Assembly (NCBI GenBank): GCA_020073215.1
Contig: JAIQFO010000011.1
Coordinates: 1-64,000 of the forward strand
Direction of reading: 5' to 3'
DNA length: 64,000 nt
From: Terriglobia bacterium
GTDB lineage: Bacteria; Acidobacteriota; Terriglobia; Terriglobales; Acidobacteriaceae
Position 1 is the first letter of the stretch; each line of letters begins with the position of its first letter. The translations under genes were made by a program, and so were the position numbers. Shown one piece after another: positions 33,268 through 41,533 of the stretch. Below the pieces are notes generated by a model. That model was given only the letters and a program-made list of their open reading frames with translations, was not told the DNA's origin and searched no databases.

Positions 33268-34197
33268 CTAACGCGACTTCGCCGGGCCCGCCGCCTGGTA
33301 TCCGGGCGGCAGCCCCTTCTCCACGAACGGGAAATCATCCGGGTTGCGCAACTCGATCCGGCCGTCCGCCAGCAGCTTGTAGGGTTTTCCATCTGGGTCC
33401 AATGGCACCCCGCGCAGAATGCCCGCGCCGATCAGCACGCTGAAGTTCGACGGCAGCACCCCCGTCTGTTGCCGGTACTGAGCCACCATCTTCTCAAGTT
33501 CCGTGATGTTCTCATCGACCTGCAAGGCCCGCAAGTGCGCGGTGGCGTTTTGCCGGATCAGATCGTCCTTGGTGGTGGCATAGGTAGCCTGCCACAGCAT
33601 GCGTGCCGTCTGGATCTCGCCGGCATGCTGCGCCATGCGGGCAGCCAGCACCCGCAGGAACGGATGCGCTTTCGGCACTTTGGTGCCGCGGTCGAATGCC
33701 TCGGCGGCTCGCGCGTAATCCTTCAGGTTCATGTAGTAGAAGAATCCAAGGTCGTAATAAAGTTTCCAGTCATCGGGGTTGTTCCGGATGCCGCCCTCGA
33801 GCAGAGCAATCGCCTTGTCGGGTTGGCCCGCGCCTTCGGGTGGCTTCGGCCCCAGGAAGTTCGCTCCGAACTCGTAGGCCACGGTCAGCTTGGGATCGAG
33901 CGCCGTGGTGATCTCCAGCAACGGGGCCAGCAGGTTGTAATCGGCCGCGGATCTGGTCACGTGCCGGTTGCCAAAATATTGCACCGCACGTGTCCAGTAG
34001 ATATCGGCGAGCAACCCGTCATAGCCCAGGCTCAGGCGCTTCACCAGCTTGGGCGAATTCAGATACAGCACTTCTTCGAGCGTGGCGGAGGTGCGCACCT
34101 GGTCGAGCCGTCTCAGCAGTAATACCGAGCCAGCCAGGCAAAACAGCAGGACCATGCTAGCCGTGACCGTAACTTTGCGGGAGCCGCTCATTGTCAT
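33268..34197 (-). CDS. Membrane-anchored TPR protein linked to an ABC exporter
   Basis: A 309-residue protein with an N-terminal helix (VTASMVLLFCLAGSVLLLRRL) and TPR-like repeats: GANFLGPKPPEGAGQPDKAIALLEGGIRNNPDDWKLYYDLGFFYYMNLKDYARAAEAFDRGTKV. The C-terminal part (FSVLIGAGILRGVPLDPDGKPYKLLADGRIEL) is a small folded domain. The ATG at 34197 overlaps the permease stop by four bases, tying it to the ABC transporter. It probably acts on the periplasmic face as an adaptor. Longer in-frame starts only read antisense of the permease. Confidence 0.7.
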   Translation of the reverse strand: MTMSGSRKVTVTASMVLLFCLAGSVLLLRRLDQVRTSATLEEVLYLNSPKLVKRLSLGYDGLLADIYWTRAVQYFGNRHVTRSAADYNLLAPLLEITTALDPKLTVAYEFGANFLGPKPPEGAGQPDKAIALLEGGIRNNPDDWKLYYDLGFFYYMNLKDYARAAEAFDRGTKVPKAHPFLRVLAARMAQHAGEIQTARMLWQATYATTKDDLIRQNATAHLRALQVDENITELEKMVAQYRQQTGVLPSNFSVLIGAGILRGVPLDPDGKPYKLLADGRIELRNPDDFPFVEKGLPPGYQAAGPAKSR

Positions 34198-34967
34198 TTC
34201 AGGTTCCGGCGCTCGAAAATCAGCACCGCGCCGCTGATCGCCATCGCCGAATAGGCCAGTGCGTACGCCGTATTGTAGGCGATCAGGTGTCCGGAGATGG
34301 CTTGTTCGTGGGCCACCTGCCCAATCACGTTCAGCGCCGAGAAGTTTGGCACCAGGTAGGCCGCACCGGTCGCCAACCACCTCGTAAGCCCATGCGACAT
34401 TCCGGCGAACCCGCGCAGATCTTCGGCAAAGCTGCCGATGATGAACAAGGAGAAGGCGAATACGGCCGACAGCAGTGGCGAAGAGAAGGACGAGAACAGC
34501 AGCGCCAGCGAACACAGAATCAAAAACTGCAGCACAATGAAGAACAGCGCGACCAGGATCCAGGCATCGGAGGACTGGAACTTGTGCGAGACGTAGAGCA
34601 GGGCCGCGAAGACTCCGATGGCCATGCAGAACGTATTCACCACCAGCGTCCCGGTAAGCCCAAAGAACTTGCCGACAATGAATTCCCAACGCCGCACAGG
34701 GCGCGAGAGCACCGTGTACAGCGTGCGCTTCTCCATCTCTTTCGAGACTAGGCCAATCCCGATGAAGATGGCGATGACGACGCCAAACAGAGACACGGCG
34801 GTCAGTCCCAGGTTCACCACCACCAGTCGCTCGATGTCGATCGAGATCTGCCCCACGAGAATTGCGGCGCCGGAAAGCAGCAGGGCGAACGCAACCAGGT
34901 TATAAAGCACGCGGTCGCGTACCGCCTCGCGGAATGTGTTAGCGGCGATGTGCGCCACTCGATTCAT
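34194..34967 (-). CDS. ABC-2 type transporter permease
   Basis: A 257-residue ABC-2 permease with six helices. MNRVAHIAANTFREAVRDRVLYNLVAFALLL and the first helix, then GIGLVSKEMEKRTLYTVLSRPVRRWEFIVGKFFGL, which is the NosY/ABC-2 signature, support the call. It starts in the ATPase stop (ATGA) and is followed by the TPR gene, forming a three-gene export unit with unknown cargo. Confidence 0.85.
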   Translation of the reverse strand: MNRVAHIAANTFREAVRDRVLYNLVAFALLLSGAAILVGQISIDIERLVVVNLGLTAVSLFGVVIAIFIGIGLVSKEMEKRTLYTVLSRPVRRWEFIVGKFFGLTGTLVVNTFCMAIGVFAALLYVSHKFQSSDAWILVALFFIVLQFLILCSLALLFSSFSSPLLSAVFAFSLFIIGSFAEDLRGFAGMSHGLTRWLATGAAYLVPNFSALNVIGQVAHEQAISGHLIAYNTAYALAYSAMAISGAVLIFERRNLK

Positions 34968-35905
34968 CGCGCCACCCCCACCGCTTCGGCCGCGGAATTC
35001 ACTTTCTGCAGGTAATACTCTTCCAGCGAGGGGCGCACCGGCGTCAGCGAAACCAGCCGCAGCCTCTCCCGTCGCAGGATTTCCATCGCTGCCTCCTGCT
35101 GCACTTCCGGCAGCACCGCGCGGACCGTCTCCCCAATCATGTGGCACTCCGCTCCTAGAGCGTTCAATCCAGCCGGAACCGCGCTTCCATTCCAAATCAA
35201 CTCCACCTTCGCCGCTACCGACGAGGTCAGTTCGGCCACGTGGCCCACGCCCCGCAATTCCCCCCGATGGATCACCGCGACCCGGTCGCATAACGCCTCG
35301 GCGTCGGAAAGGATATGGGTGGAGAAGAACACAGTCTTGCCTTGCTGTTTCAGTTCTTCCATCAGGTCGCGCACTTCGCGGCGGCCCATGGGGTCCAGTC
35401 CCGACATGGGCTCATCGAGAAAAACCACCTTCGGATCGTGCAGGATAGCCTGCGCCAAGCCCACCCGCTGCAGCATGCCCTTGGAGAACTTCCGCAGTTG
35501 CACGCGCGCGGCGTCTTTCAGGCCCACGCGCTCGAGCATAGCCTCGACCTTGCGACCGCGCTCCTTAGGTTCCATGCCGGAAAGCTGCGCGTAGTATTCG
35601 AGAAGTTCCTTGGCAGTCAGGTAGTCATAGAAATAAGGCTGCTCGGGCAGGAAACCGATCTGCGCTTTGATTGCCGAATCGTTGATGTCCTTCCCCAGGA
35701 TGCGCGCCGTGCCACCGGTCGGGAACACCAGGCCCATCAGCAGTTTCAGCGTGGTTGTCTTGCCGGCGCCATTCGGTCCGAGGAAGCCGAAGACCTCACC
35801 TTCCGTGACCGTCAGGTTCAGCGGTCGCAGCGCCACACGCGGCGCCTTCCGCCAGAACCCTACGGCGTAGGTCTTTTCCAGATTGATGGTTTCGATGGCA
35901 ATCAT
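34964..35905 (-). CDS. ABC transporter ATP-binding protein
   Basis: A 313-residue ATPase with Walker A GPNGAGKTT, signature LRKFSKGMLQRVGLAQAI, Walker B VVFLDEPMSGLDPMGRREV and the C-terminal extension of the CcmA/NatA/YhaQ export type. It pairs with the downstream ABC-2 permease. A promoter-like block (TATAAT at 35936-35941 on the minus strand) lies 31 bases upstream of its ATG. Confidence 0.9.
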   Translation of the reverse strand: MIAIETINLEKTYAVGFWRKAPRVALRPLNLTVTEGEVFGFLGPNGAGKTTTLKLLMGLVFPTGGTARILGKDINDSAIKAQIGFLPEQPYFYDYLTAKELLEYYAQLSGMEPKERGRKVEAMLERVGLKDAARVQLRKFSKGMLQRVGLAQAILHDPKVVFLDEPMSGLDPMGRREVRDLMEELKQQGKTVFFSTHILSDAEALCDRVAVIHRGELRGVGHVAELTSSVAAKVELIWNGSAVPAGLNALGAECHMIGETVRAVLPEVQQEAAMEILRRERLRLVSLTPVRPSLEEYYLQKVNSAAEAVGVAR

Positions 35906-35925
35906 AGGCGCTCATTCCCACCCTG

Positions 35926-35988
35926 GATAGAAGAAATTATAAACACGGTTGCGATTCCACGAGCTTGTCGACAACTTACCGAAGTCAC
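35926..35988 (-). promoter_or_regulatory. Conserved promoter-like block upstream of the ABC operon
   Basis: On the minus strand GTGACTTCGGTAAG is followed 29 bases later by TGTTTATAATTTCTTCTATC with a perfect TATAAT. The same two blocks, 38 bases apart, stand upstream of the GT39 gene at 37737. See the paired entry. Confidence 0.55.
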
Positions 35989-36072
35989 TATCCCCTGGGG
36001 CGGGACGCACCGAGCACAAAACACCTGCCCAAGACGCCTACGCCAGCGGTCGAGGTTGTAAACGTCGTGGAT

Positions 36073-37737
36073 CTACTCCTTCCTCTTGAAAATCGAAATC
36101 TGGCGACTCGCCTGTGGCCGAGCACTTCTGGCCTGATCGCCCCAAACATAGCGCGACTCAGGTTCCGAGAGTTCCACCAGTCCCACTTGCTGGTATTGAC
36201 TCTTGACATACGAATTGGCCCAATCGAGGTAGGGCGCAAGCCGCCTGGAGCCCAGGGTCGTGAGCCACGAATATGGGTCACCGACATATACAAGATAGGT
36301 TGGGCGATTAGCCTCGATCTCATCGATCATCTGCCTCTGCATCTGTTGCCAGTAAGGCTGGTTCTCCATCAGAGGGTACATGTAGATGTAACCGCTGGCA
36401 GAGCGACGGTGCGCGTAGAAATATATTTCTGGTTCGGATCCGAGCACAATAATTTGATCGGTAGGCGCGGTGTGCTCCCGCAGGTAATCGGCAATTTCGG
36501 GCGCGTCGTAAAATGGAGAGTTAACGTAAACTGCCTGGCACGCTTGTAACGGACTTAAATGCAAGTAGTATGGTGCATTTTTCTTGATGGCCCAGCCACA
36601 GGCAACAGCAAATGCAACCACTGGAAGAATGCGAACCATAGGATGGACTTGTTTTGCATCCAGTAAACTTGCCACGGCAGCAACCCCTATACCGGTCAAC
36701 AAAGCAATTGCAGGCAGCACCAGCACAAAGTAGTGAGACCGAAAATAGAGCCCGGCGGAAACGGCCATTGACGAAAATACGAGCAGTCCGATGATCAAAA
36801 CACTGTGCCGGCGGGCAGGCGGATGCCACAGAAGTGCCGTCAACCCGATCAAAGCTATGATCCACACCCCAGGCGCAGCGCCCAGAATGGGCCAAAAGTG
36901 GTAAGTAAACAATTCCCATCCATCCTTGAGCGATATTAACGAAGAGTACTGGCGGGCATAGGAGAAGGTCCAAAGCCAGAAATTCCTGAATACGCCCGCT
37001 CGCCACAAGAGTATGCACGCCAGCACAAAAGGCGATGCGCACCCGAGCAGGAAAACCCCCGCTTTTTGGCCAAGCCGGGCCCACTCAATCCCTGGTCTCC
37101 GCCAATGGACAAAGATCAAATAAAGAAAAGCGAACAGACCCAGGAAGACTCCCGGTTGTTTCATCAAGAAGGCGAGGCCAAAAAGCAAACCACTCGAGAA
37201 AAACGTCGATAATTTGCCGCGCTCATCGGCCCGCAAAAGAAGAACGAGTCCGGCCATTGCTGCCAGAACGACAAAGTGGGTCGCATGCGCCGCGAAACCA
37301 AGCGTCGACTGATGGGTAGAAAGCAATGCGTAGGTCCCAGCGGCCACGGTTCCAGCCAGCTTCCCGAAAAGCCGAGCTGCCAGAAAGTAAATTAGAACGA
37401 CGGTGGCTGCGTTTACAAGGAGAAGTCCCAGATGGATGCCCTGCGGCGTCTGGCCCAAGACTGCCATGATGACGGCATAAGCCGCATACGTTCCCGGCAA
37501 CTTCATGTTGTAGGCGAATTGATAAGGCGGGAGTCCCTGCAAGAGAAGTTGCCCGGCATAGGCATATTCGCCCTCATCCCGCTCCAGCGGTATCCCCAGC
37601 AAGCGCCAGCGAACCACGCCGACAAGAACAAGAATCAACAGAAGTACGGCAACATGCCAGCGAAAACCGTGGTGGGCAGGCGCTTCTGGAGGGTTCGAGG
37701 CGGTCTCGTCGGCAGACATGACTCCGTGCAATCCCAT
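36073..37737 (-). CDS. GT39-like membrane glycosyltransferase
   Basis: A 554-residue PMT-superfamily protein with about eleven helices. After the first helix, GIPLERDEGEYAYAGQLLLQGLPPYQFAYNMKLPGTYAAYA holds the acidic pair and the Pro-rich loop of GT39 catalytic sites. The long C-terminal periplasmic domain includes GSEPEIYFYAHRRS and EIADYLREHTAPTDQIIVLG. It would use a polyprenyl-phosphate sugar. Start choice between 37737 and 37719 is open. The preceding sequence holds the shared promoter-like block. Confidence 0.8.
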   Translation of the reverse strand: MGLHGVMSADETASNPPEAPAHHGFRWHVAVLLLILVLVGVVRWRLLGIPLERDEGEYAYAGQLLLQGLPPYQFAYNMKLPGTYAAYAVIMAVLGQTPQGIHLGLLLVNAATVVLIYFLAARLFGKLAGTVAAGTYALLSTHQSTLGFAAHATHFVVLAAMAGLVLLLRADERGKLSTFFSSGLLFGLAFLMKQPGVFLGLFAFLYLIFVHWRRPGIEWARLGQKAGVFLLGCASPFVLACILLWRAGVFRNFWLWTFSYARQYSSLISLKDGWELFTYHFWPILGAAPGVWIIALIGLTALLWHPPARRHSVLIIGLLVFSSMAVSAGLYFRSHYFVLVLPAIALLTGIGVAAVASLLDAKQVHPMVRILPVVAFAVACGWAIKKNAPYYLHLSPLQACQAVYVNSPFYDAPEIADYLREHTAPTDQIIVLGSEPEIYFYAHRRSASGYIYMYPLMENQPYWQQMQRQMIDEIEANRPTYLVYVGDPYSWLTTLGSRRLAPYLDWANSYVKSQYQQVGLVELSEPESRYVWGDQARSARPQASRQISIFKRKE

Positions 37738-37756
37738 AGCTCCGTAAACAGCGCTC

Positions 37757-37828
37757 GATAGAAGAAATTATAAACAGGCTTGTGAGTTACAAGCGGGGCC
37801 GCCGCCACCGGCCCCTTACCGAAGTCAC
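37757..37828 (-). promoter_or_regulatory. Conserved promoter-like block upstream of the GT39 gene
   Basis: Same 20-base block (TATAAT at 37767-37772) and GTGACTTCGGTAAG as at 35926-35988. The inter-block distances differ by 9 bases, near one helical turn, which suits a bound activator. Confidence 0.55.
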
Positions 37829-37913
37829 GTTCCGGGTGCGTAGGACGCGCACGAGCCGAACGCCCGTCCCAGAACCGCATTTCCGCTTGACGGGTTACGC
37901 CTTCATTGCAGTA

Positions 37914-38411
37914 TCAGTTGAGAGATGGGAAGGCCATACAGGCAGCGGTATCCGCGATGGCGGTCCCAGCAGGATTGACGCGCGGGATATTGTCCGCCAC
38001 CTCACAGAAGCTGCGCTCTCCGCTGGCATTCGAGACCGGTACCGCGGTGACGAGGAACGTCCCCAAACTGCCGGTCGCGGTATAGATGTAACCACCGCGG
38101 CCAGGAGCGGAACTCGCCGTTGCCAGCGAATCGTCAATCAAACAGGCGCTCCCCGTTGAGGGTACGCAAGGCGTGGCCCCGCCTGTTCCCAGATCGGATA
38201 GCTGTACCGCATACCCGACGCTCGGATAGTTGGTCAGGTAGCCTACTTCGGCGGTGGTAATGGTTCGCACCGCGCTAACGGCAGCAGCCTCATTGGCCGA
38301 CATCCGTGCCCGCAGCATGTCCGGAATCGCGATGGCTGCGATGATCAAAATAATTGCCACCACGATCAGTAATTCAATCAGGGAAAAACCCCTTTGGGTA
38401 CGCATTCCCAT
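37914..38411 (-). CDS. Type IV major-type pilin
   Basis: A 165-residue prepilin: QRGFSLIELLIVVAIILIIAAIA with cleavage after Gly and Glu at position 5, then IPDMLRARMSANEAAAVSAVRTI. The C-terminal part is a Cys-containing beta domain (four Cys, likely disulfides). It resembles the pilin at 40588 but with a different tail. The ATG has GGAGGC upstream. It could be a minor or alternative subunit of the machine encoded at 24.5-31.5 kb. Confidence 0.9.
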   Translation of the reverse strand: MGMRTQRGFSLIELLIVVAIILIIAAIAIPDMLRARMSANEAAAVSAVRTITTAEVGYLTNYPSVGYAVQLSDLGTGGATPCVPSTGSACLIDDSLATASSAPGRGGYIYTATGSLGTFLVTAVPVSNASGERSFCEVADNIPRVNPAGTAIADTAACMAFPSLN

Positions 38412-38560
38412 TGCCTCCGCTTAGGTGAGATGCTGCGATTCGACCCGCTCCAGGCTCTCGCGTCTGGGCGGCAAGCGCCTCGTCACCAAAGTTTTGGCTG
38501 CATTTATGAGGCCGCGATCTCCGAAAACAATCTGCCACTTTCGAAACTTGGGTAACCACC

Positions 38561-40450
38561 CTACTCCTGAAGCAAGTGGTTTACTGCCTGTTCAGTTGCG
38601 TTCCAGCTTGAGGACATCTTTTGGGCCTCAGCGTAAGCTGCTTGGGCTTCCCGGGTTCGTCCGGCTTTTTCGAGGGCCTGTGCCAGCAGAAGATACTCCG
38701 CCGCCGATGGTTCCGCCTTGACCGCTTGCGAATAATAGTCAATGGCGTGGGCCAGGTCGACGTTTTTCTGCGCTATAAGTCCCAAACCGATCAGCGCAAA
38801 CTTGTTGTCTGGCAGTAGCCGCAGCGCCGATTCATAATTCTCCCGGGCGCGCGCGTAATCCCCTGAAGCGCGATAAATCGACCCCAGGTTGCCAAGTGCT
38901 GTGGCCCTCAGCGAGGGATCAGTTGCCAGGCTCAGAGCTGTTTCGTAGCGTCCGATGGCCCCTTTAATGTCACCCTGCAATTTCTCACAGACGCCGAGAT
39001 CGAGCTGGCTAAATGCATCGCGCGGATTGATTGCGGCGGCAGCCTGGAAGTGTGCCGCTGCTTCCTGGATCTTTCCTTCGTTGATAAGCTCGGCGCCCAG
39101 GCTATCGTGGGCTACGAAGTTGCGTTCCGTAACGGCGAGCGTGTGCGACCAGAGCGCCTTGGTGTTTTTCCAGTAGCCCAATTGCGTATGCGTGGCAACG
39201 GACAACCCAGCAACCGCGATGGATGCAGCCAGGGCGAGATAGATTGACGGAATGCGCCAGGCGCGGGCCCAATCTGCAATTCCCCAAATTGCCGCGATCA
39301 ATAGCCCAACCATAGGAATGTAGGCGTATCGGTCCGCCATGCCTTGCTCACCGACCTGCACCAGTCCGATCACCGGCACCATGGTTCCCAGGTACCAGAA
39401 CCAGCCCACGGCGAGATACCGTTTCTCTCGTAGCGTCAGGACCGTGGCCGTAATGGACAAGAGCAGAAGCGCGGAAATGGCCACCTGCCACGTCGGCAGT
39501 GAATGCTCTGGGTGGGGATAGAAGGCCGCCAAGCGAGACGGCCAGATCGTCTTCTCCACGTACCACCAGTACGAAAAAATCGCATTCAGCAACCGCTCCC
39601 ACAATGGATATAGATTGTGCATCGCGCCGCCTGCCTTCTGCGCAACCATCGTGATCGCAGCACTCGCGGCGGAAAGTGCCAGGAGCGGGAGTTTTTCAAC
39701 CACAAGCCGCGTCCAGGTCGTTTGCGGAGGGGCGGGCGTCCGCGCCTGTCCCTCCGGGATATCCGGGGCTGCGCCAGCAGGCCACGCCCGCCGCAGAGGC
39801 CAATAGTCCATTAGCAGCAGCACAAACGGCAGAGTTATAACCATGGGCTTCGACATGAGCCCGAGCACGAAGAGCAGCCCAAACAACCCGTATCGTTTGA
39901 CGTTGGGATTCTGCGCATACCATCGATACGCCAGTAAAGCCAGCACAAAGAACAGCATGCACAGAATGTTCTTTCGTTCCGAAGCCCATGCCACGGACTG
40001 AACATTGATCGGATGCACGCCGAACAGGGCGGCCACGGCCGCGCTTCGCCATGCCAGGCCCGTGGCGCCTTCAAGGAAGAGAAACAGCAGAACCACAACT
40101 AGCCCGTGCAGCAGCACGCTCACGTAATGATGCCCAGCGGGCTTGAGATGAAAGAGTTGGTAATCGAAGGCATGCGATAGCCAGGTGACCGGGTGCCAAT
40201 TTGCCTGCTCTGTGCTGCGGAACGCCCATTTCAGTGTGTCCAAGGTCAGCCCCGCGCGGACATGCTGATTACCGGTCAGGTAGGCGGGATCGTCGAAGTT
40301 AACAAAATCGTTGGATGCAGCGGGGTTGTAAACGGCAAGCGTGAGCAGCATTAATAGAAGGGAGAGAGCGGCTCTGCGATTACCCGCAGAACTGAATAGC
40401 GCTTCCTGGGGTCGCGGGCTAATTTCAAGTTTCGTCGCTGCAGTAGCCAT
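38561..40450 (-). CDS. Membrane glycosyltransferase with C-terminal TPR repeats (TMTC-like)
   Basis: A 629-residue protein from the ATG at 40450. The first 400 residues are a GT-C-type membrane domain with about ten helices (FVNFDDPAYLTGNQHVRAGLT as the acidic loop, WHPVTWLSHAFDYQLF and LFGVHPINVQSVAWASERKN), the rest TPR repeats (EAAAHFQAAAAINPRDAFSQLDLGVCE, ARENYESALRLLPDNKFALIGLGLIAQ). This architecture matches the bacterial relatives of TMTC O-mannosyltransferases. It lies between two pilin genes, so pilin glycosylation is a possible role, without direct evidence. Confidence 0.8.
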   Translation of the reverse strand: MATAATKLEISPRPQEALFSSAGNRRAALSLLLMLLTLAVYNPAASNDFVNFDDPAYLTGNQHVRAGLTLDTLKWAFRSTEQANWHPVTWLSHAFDYQLFHLKPAGHHYVSVLLHGLVVVLLFLFLEGATGLAWRSAAVAALFGVHPINVQSVAWASERKNILCMLFFVLALLAYRWYAQNPNVKRYGLFGLLFVLGLMSKPMVITLPFVLLLMDYWPLRRAWPAGAAPDIPEGQARTPAPPQTTWTRLVVEKLPLLALSAASAAITMVAQKAGGAMHNLYPLWERLLNAIFSYWWYVEKTIWPSRLAAFYPHPEHSLPTWQVAISALLLLSITATVLTLREKRYLAVGWFWYLGTMVPVIGLVQVGEQGMADRYAYIPMVGLLIAAIWGIADWARAWRIPSIYLALAASIAVAGLSVATHTQLGYWKNTKALWSHTLAVTERNFVAHDSLGAELINEGKIQEAAAHFQAAAAINPRDAFSQLDLGVCEKLQGDIKGAIGRYETALSLATDPSLRATALGNLGSIYRASGDYARARENYESALRLLPDNKFALIGLGLIAQKNVDLAHAIDYYSQAVKAEPSAAEYLLLAQALEKAGRTREAQAAYAEAQKMSSSWNATEQAVNHLLQE

Positions 40451-40521
40451 ACCAGGATTTAAGCACAGACGAACTAACCCCAAGAGGCTGTTAGCTCACC
40501 AAGTGCTCACCAAAGTAATAA

Positions 40522-40547
40522 GGGAGCAGTGGTTGTCCACTGCTCCC
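40522..40547 (-). terminator. Terminator of pilA
   Basis: An 11-bp perfect stem, GGGAGCAGTGG / CCACTGCTCCC, with a 4-base loop lies just after the pilin stop on the minus strand, followed by TTATTACTTT. Confidence 0.75.
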
Positions 40548-40587
40548 CGCCTTTTGCCCCTCCCCCGAGGCTTCAGGCCAAATCGTG

Positions 40588-41079
40588 TTAGTTGCCCAGT
40601 GACGGCAGTTGGCCGCAGGTGTCATGATCCGTGGCTGGCGCGCCGGTGGAATCCTTATGGACCACTGCGTCTTCGTCCGAGCAGAAGCTGTTGACGCCGG
40701 TGCTCCCGATGGTAATTGGCGATTCCGCCGCAACATATTGGCCAGCGTTGGGATTGGCCATAGCAGCATTGTAGCCACTCTTGCCGTTGCCGTTGTTGTT
40801 CGTCGCCAGGTCCTGGTCAATCAGACACGCGGTGCCCGAGGCAGGCGTACACGGAATCGCTCCGCCAAGAGCGGCCAGTGTTCCATAGCCCACCGAGGGA
40901 TAAGCAGTGACATAGCTCACCTGAGCCGTGTTAAGAGTGCGCACCTGGCTGGCCGCGGACGACTCGTTGGCCGCAATGCGCGCGCGCAGAAGGTTCGGGA
41001 TAGCGATGGCAGCGATGATCAGGATGATCGCCACCACAATCAGCAATTCGATCAGTGAGAAACCTTTTTGTTTCCGCAT
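40588..41079 (-). CDS. pilA: Type IV major pilin PilA
   Basis: A 163-residue prepilin, KGFSLIELLIVVAIILIIAAIA then IPNLLRARIAANESSAASQVRTL, with Glu5 present. The C-terminal beta domain has Cys pairs and Asn/Gly-rich loops (NNNGNGKSGYN). GAGGA precedes the ATG and a strong terminator follows, as expected for an abundant monocistronic pilin. The same helix-to-loop segment occurs inside the secreted fusion at 17856-20063. Confidence 0.92.
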   Translation of the reverse strand: MRKQKGFSLIELLIVVAIILIIAAIAIPNLLRARIAANESSAASQVRTLNTAQVSYVTAYPSVGYGTLAALGGAIPCTPASGTACLIDQDLATNNNGNGKSGYNAAMANPNAGQYVAAESPITIGSTGVNSFCSDEDAVVHKDSTGAPATDHDTCGQLPSLGN

Positions 41080-41533
41080 TTAGATTTTCCTCGTCTCCGT
41101 TTGACTGTTTTGGTTGGGTGACCAACGCTCGTAACTATCGCACTTCGAGGGCCAGAGCCCAAGTGACGGAAGTCAGGTGTCCCTCCGGGGTATGCCCAAT
41201 GTTTTCAGCGGAGTCTGCGGGAGAGTCACCTCAGGTCACCTCTTGCTTCCCCCAGTATGACACTTTCAGAGACCCCGATTGACAAATTTTGGCAGTCTTC
41301 CCCATGCCCATCTTGGCTTCAAACTGCCTGTCCGATGCCGGTACTCCATTCTAGGAACGCCGGCATCTGCTCCTCTTGCGCCAGCAGAACGTTCCACCGC
41401 CGAGACGCCGAGTGCGCCGAGAAAAGCAAGAGATTGCAAAGCATCCAATCAGAGTTTGAGCCTCAGGCATTGGAAGTCAAGGTTCCGACTTTCCTCGTTT
41501 CTTCTCGGCGTCCTCGGCGCCTCGGCGGTAGAA
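41080..41533. other. 454-base intergenic region upstream of pilA
   Basis: No gene is visible. The right half is an inverted repeat: 41391-41432 (CCGCCGAGACGCCGAGTGCG) pairs imperfectly with 41489-41536 (CTCGGCGTCCTCGGCGCCTC). The left part must hold the pilA promoter on the minus strand, but no clear -35/-10 pair is seen; CTGACTTCCGTCAC at 41162-41175 loosely matches the GTGACTTCGGTAAG block seen elsewhere. Confidence 0.6.

Noticed and set aside
32548..34122. A 524-codon plus-strand frame
   Set aside because: Antisense to the methyltransferase and TPR genes; no motif is found.
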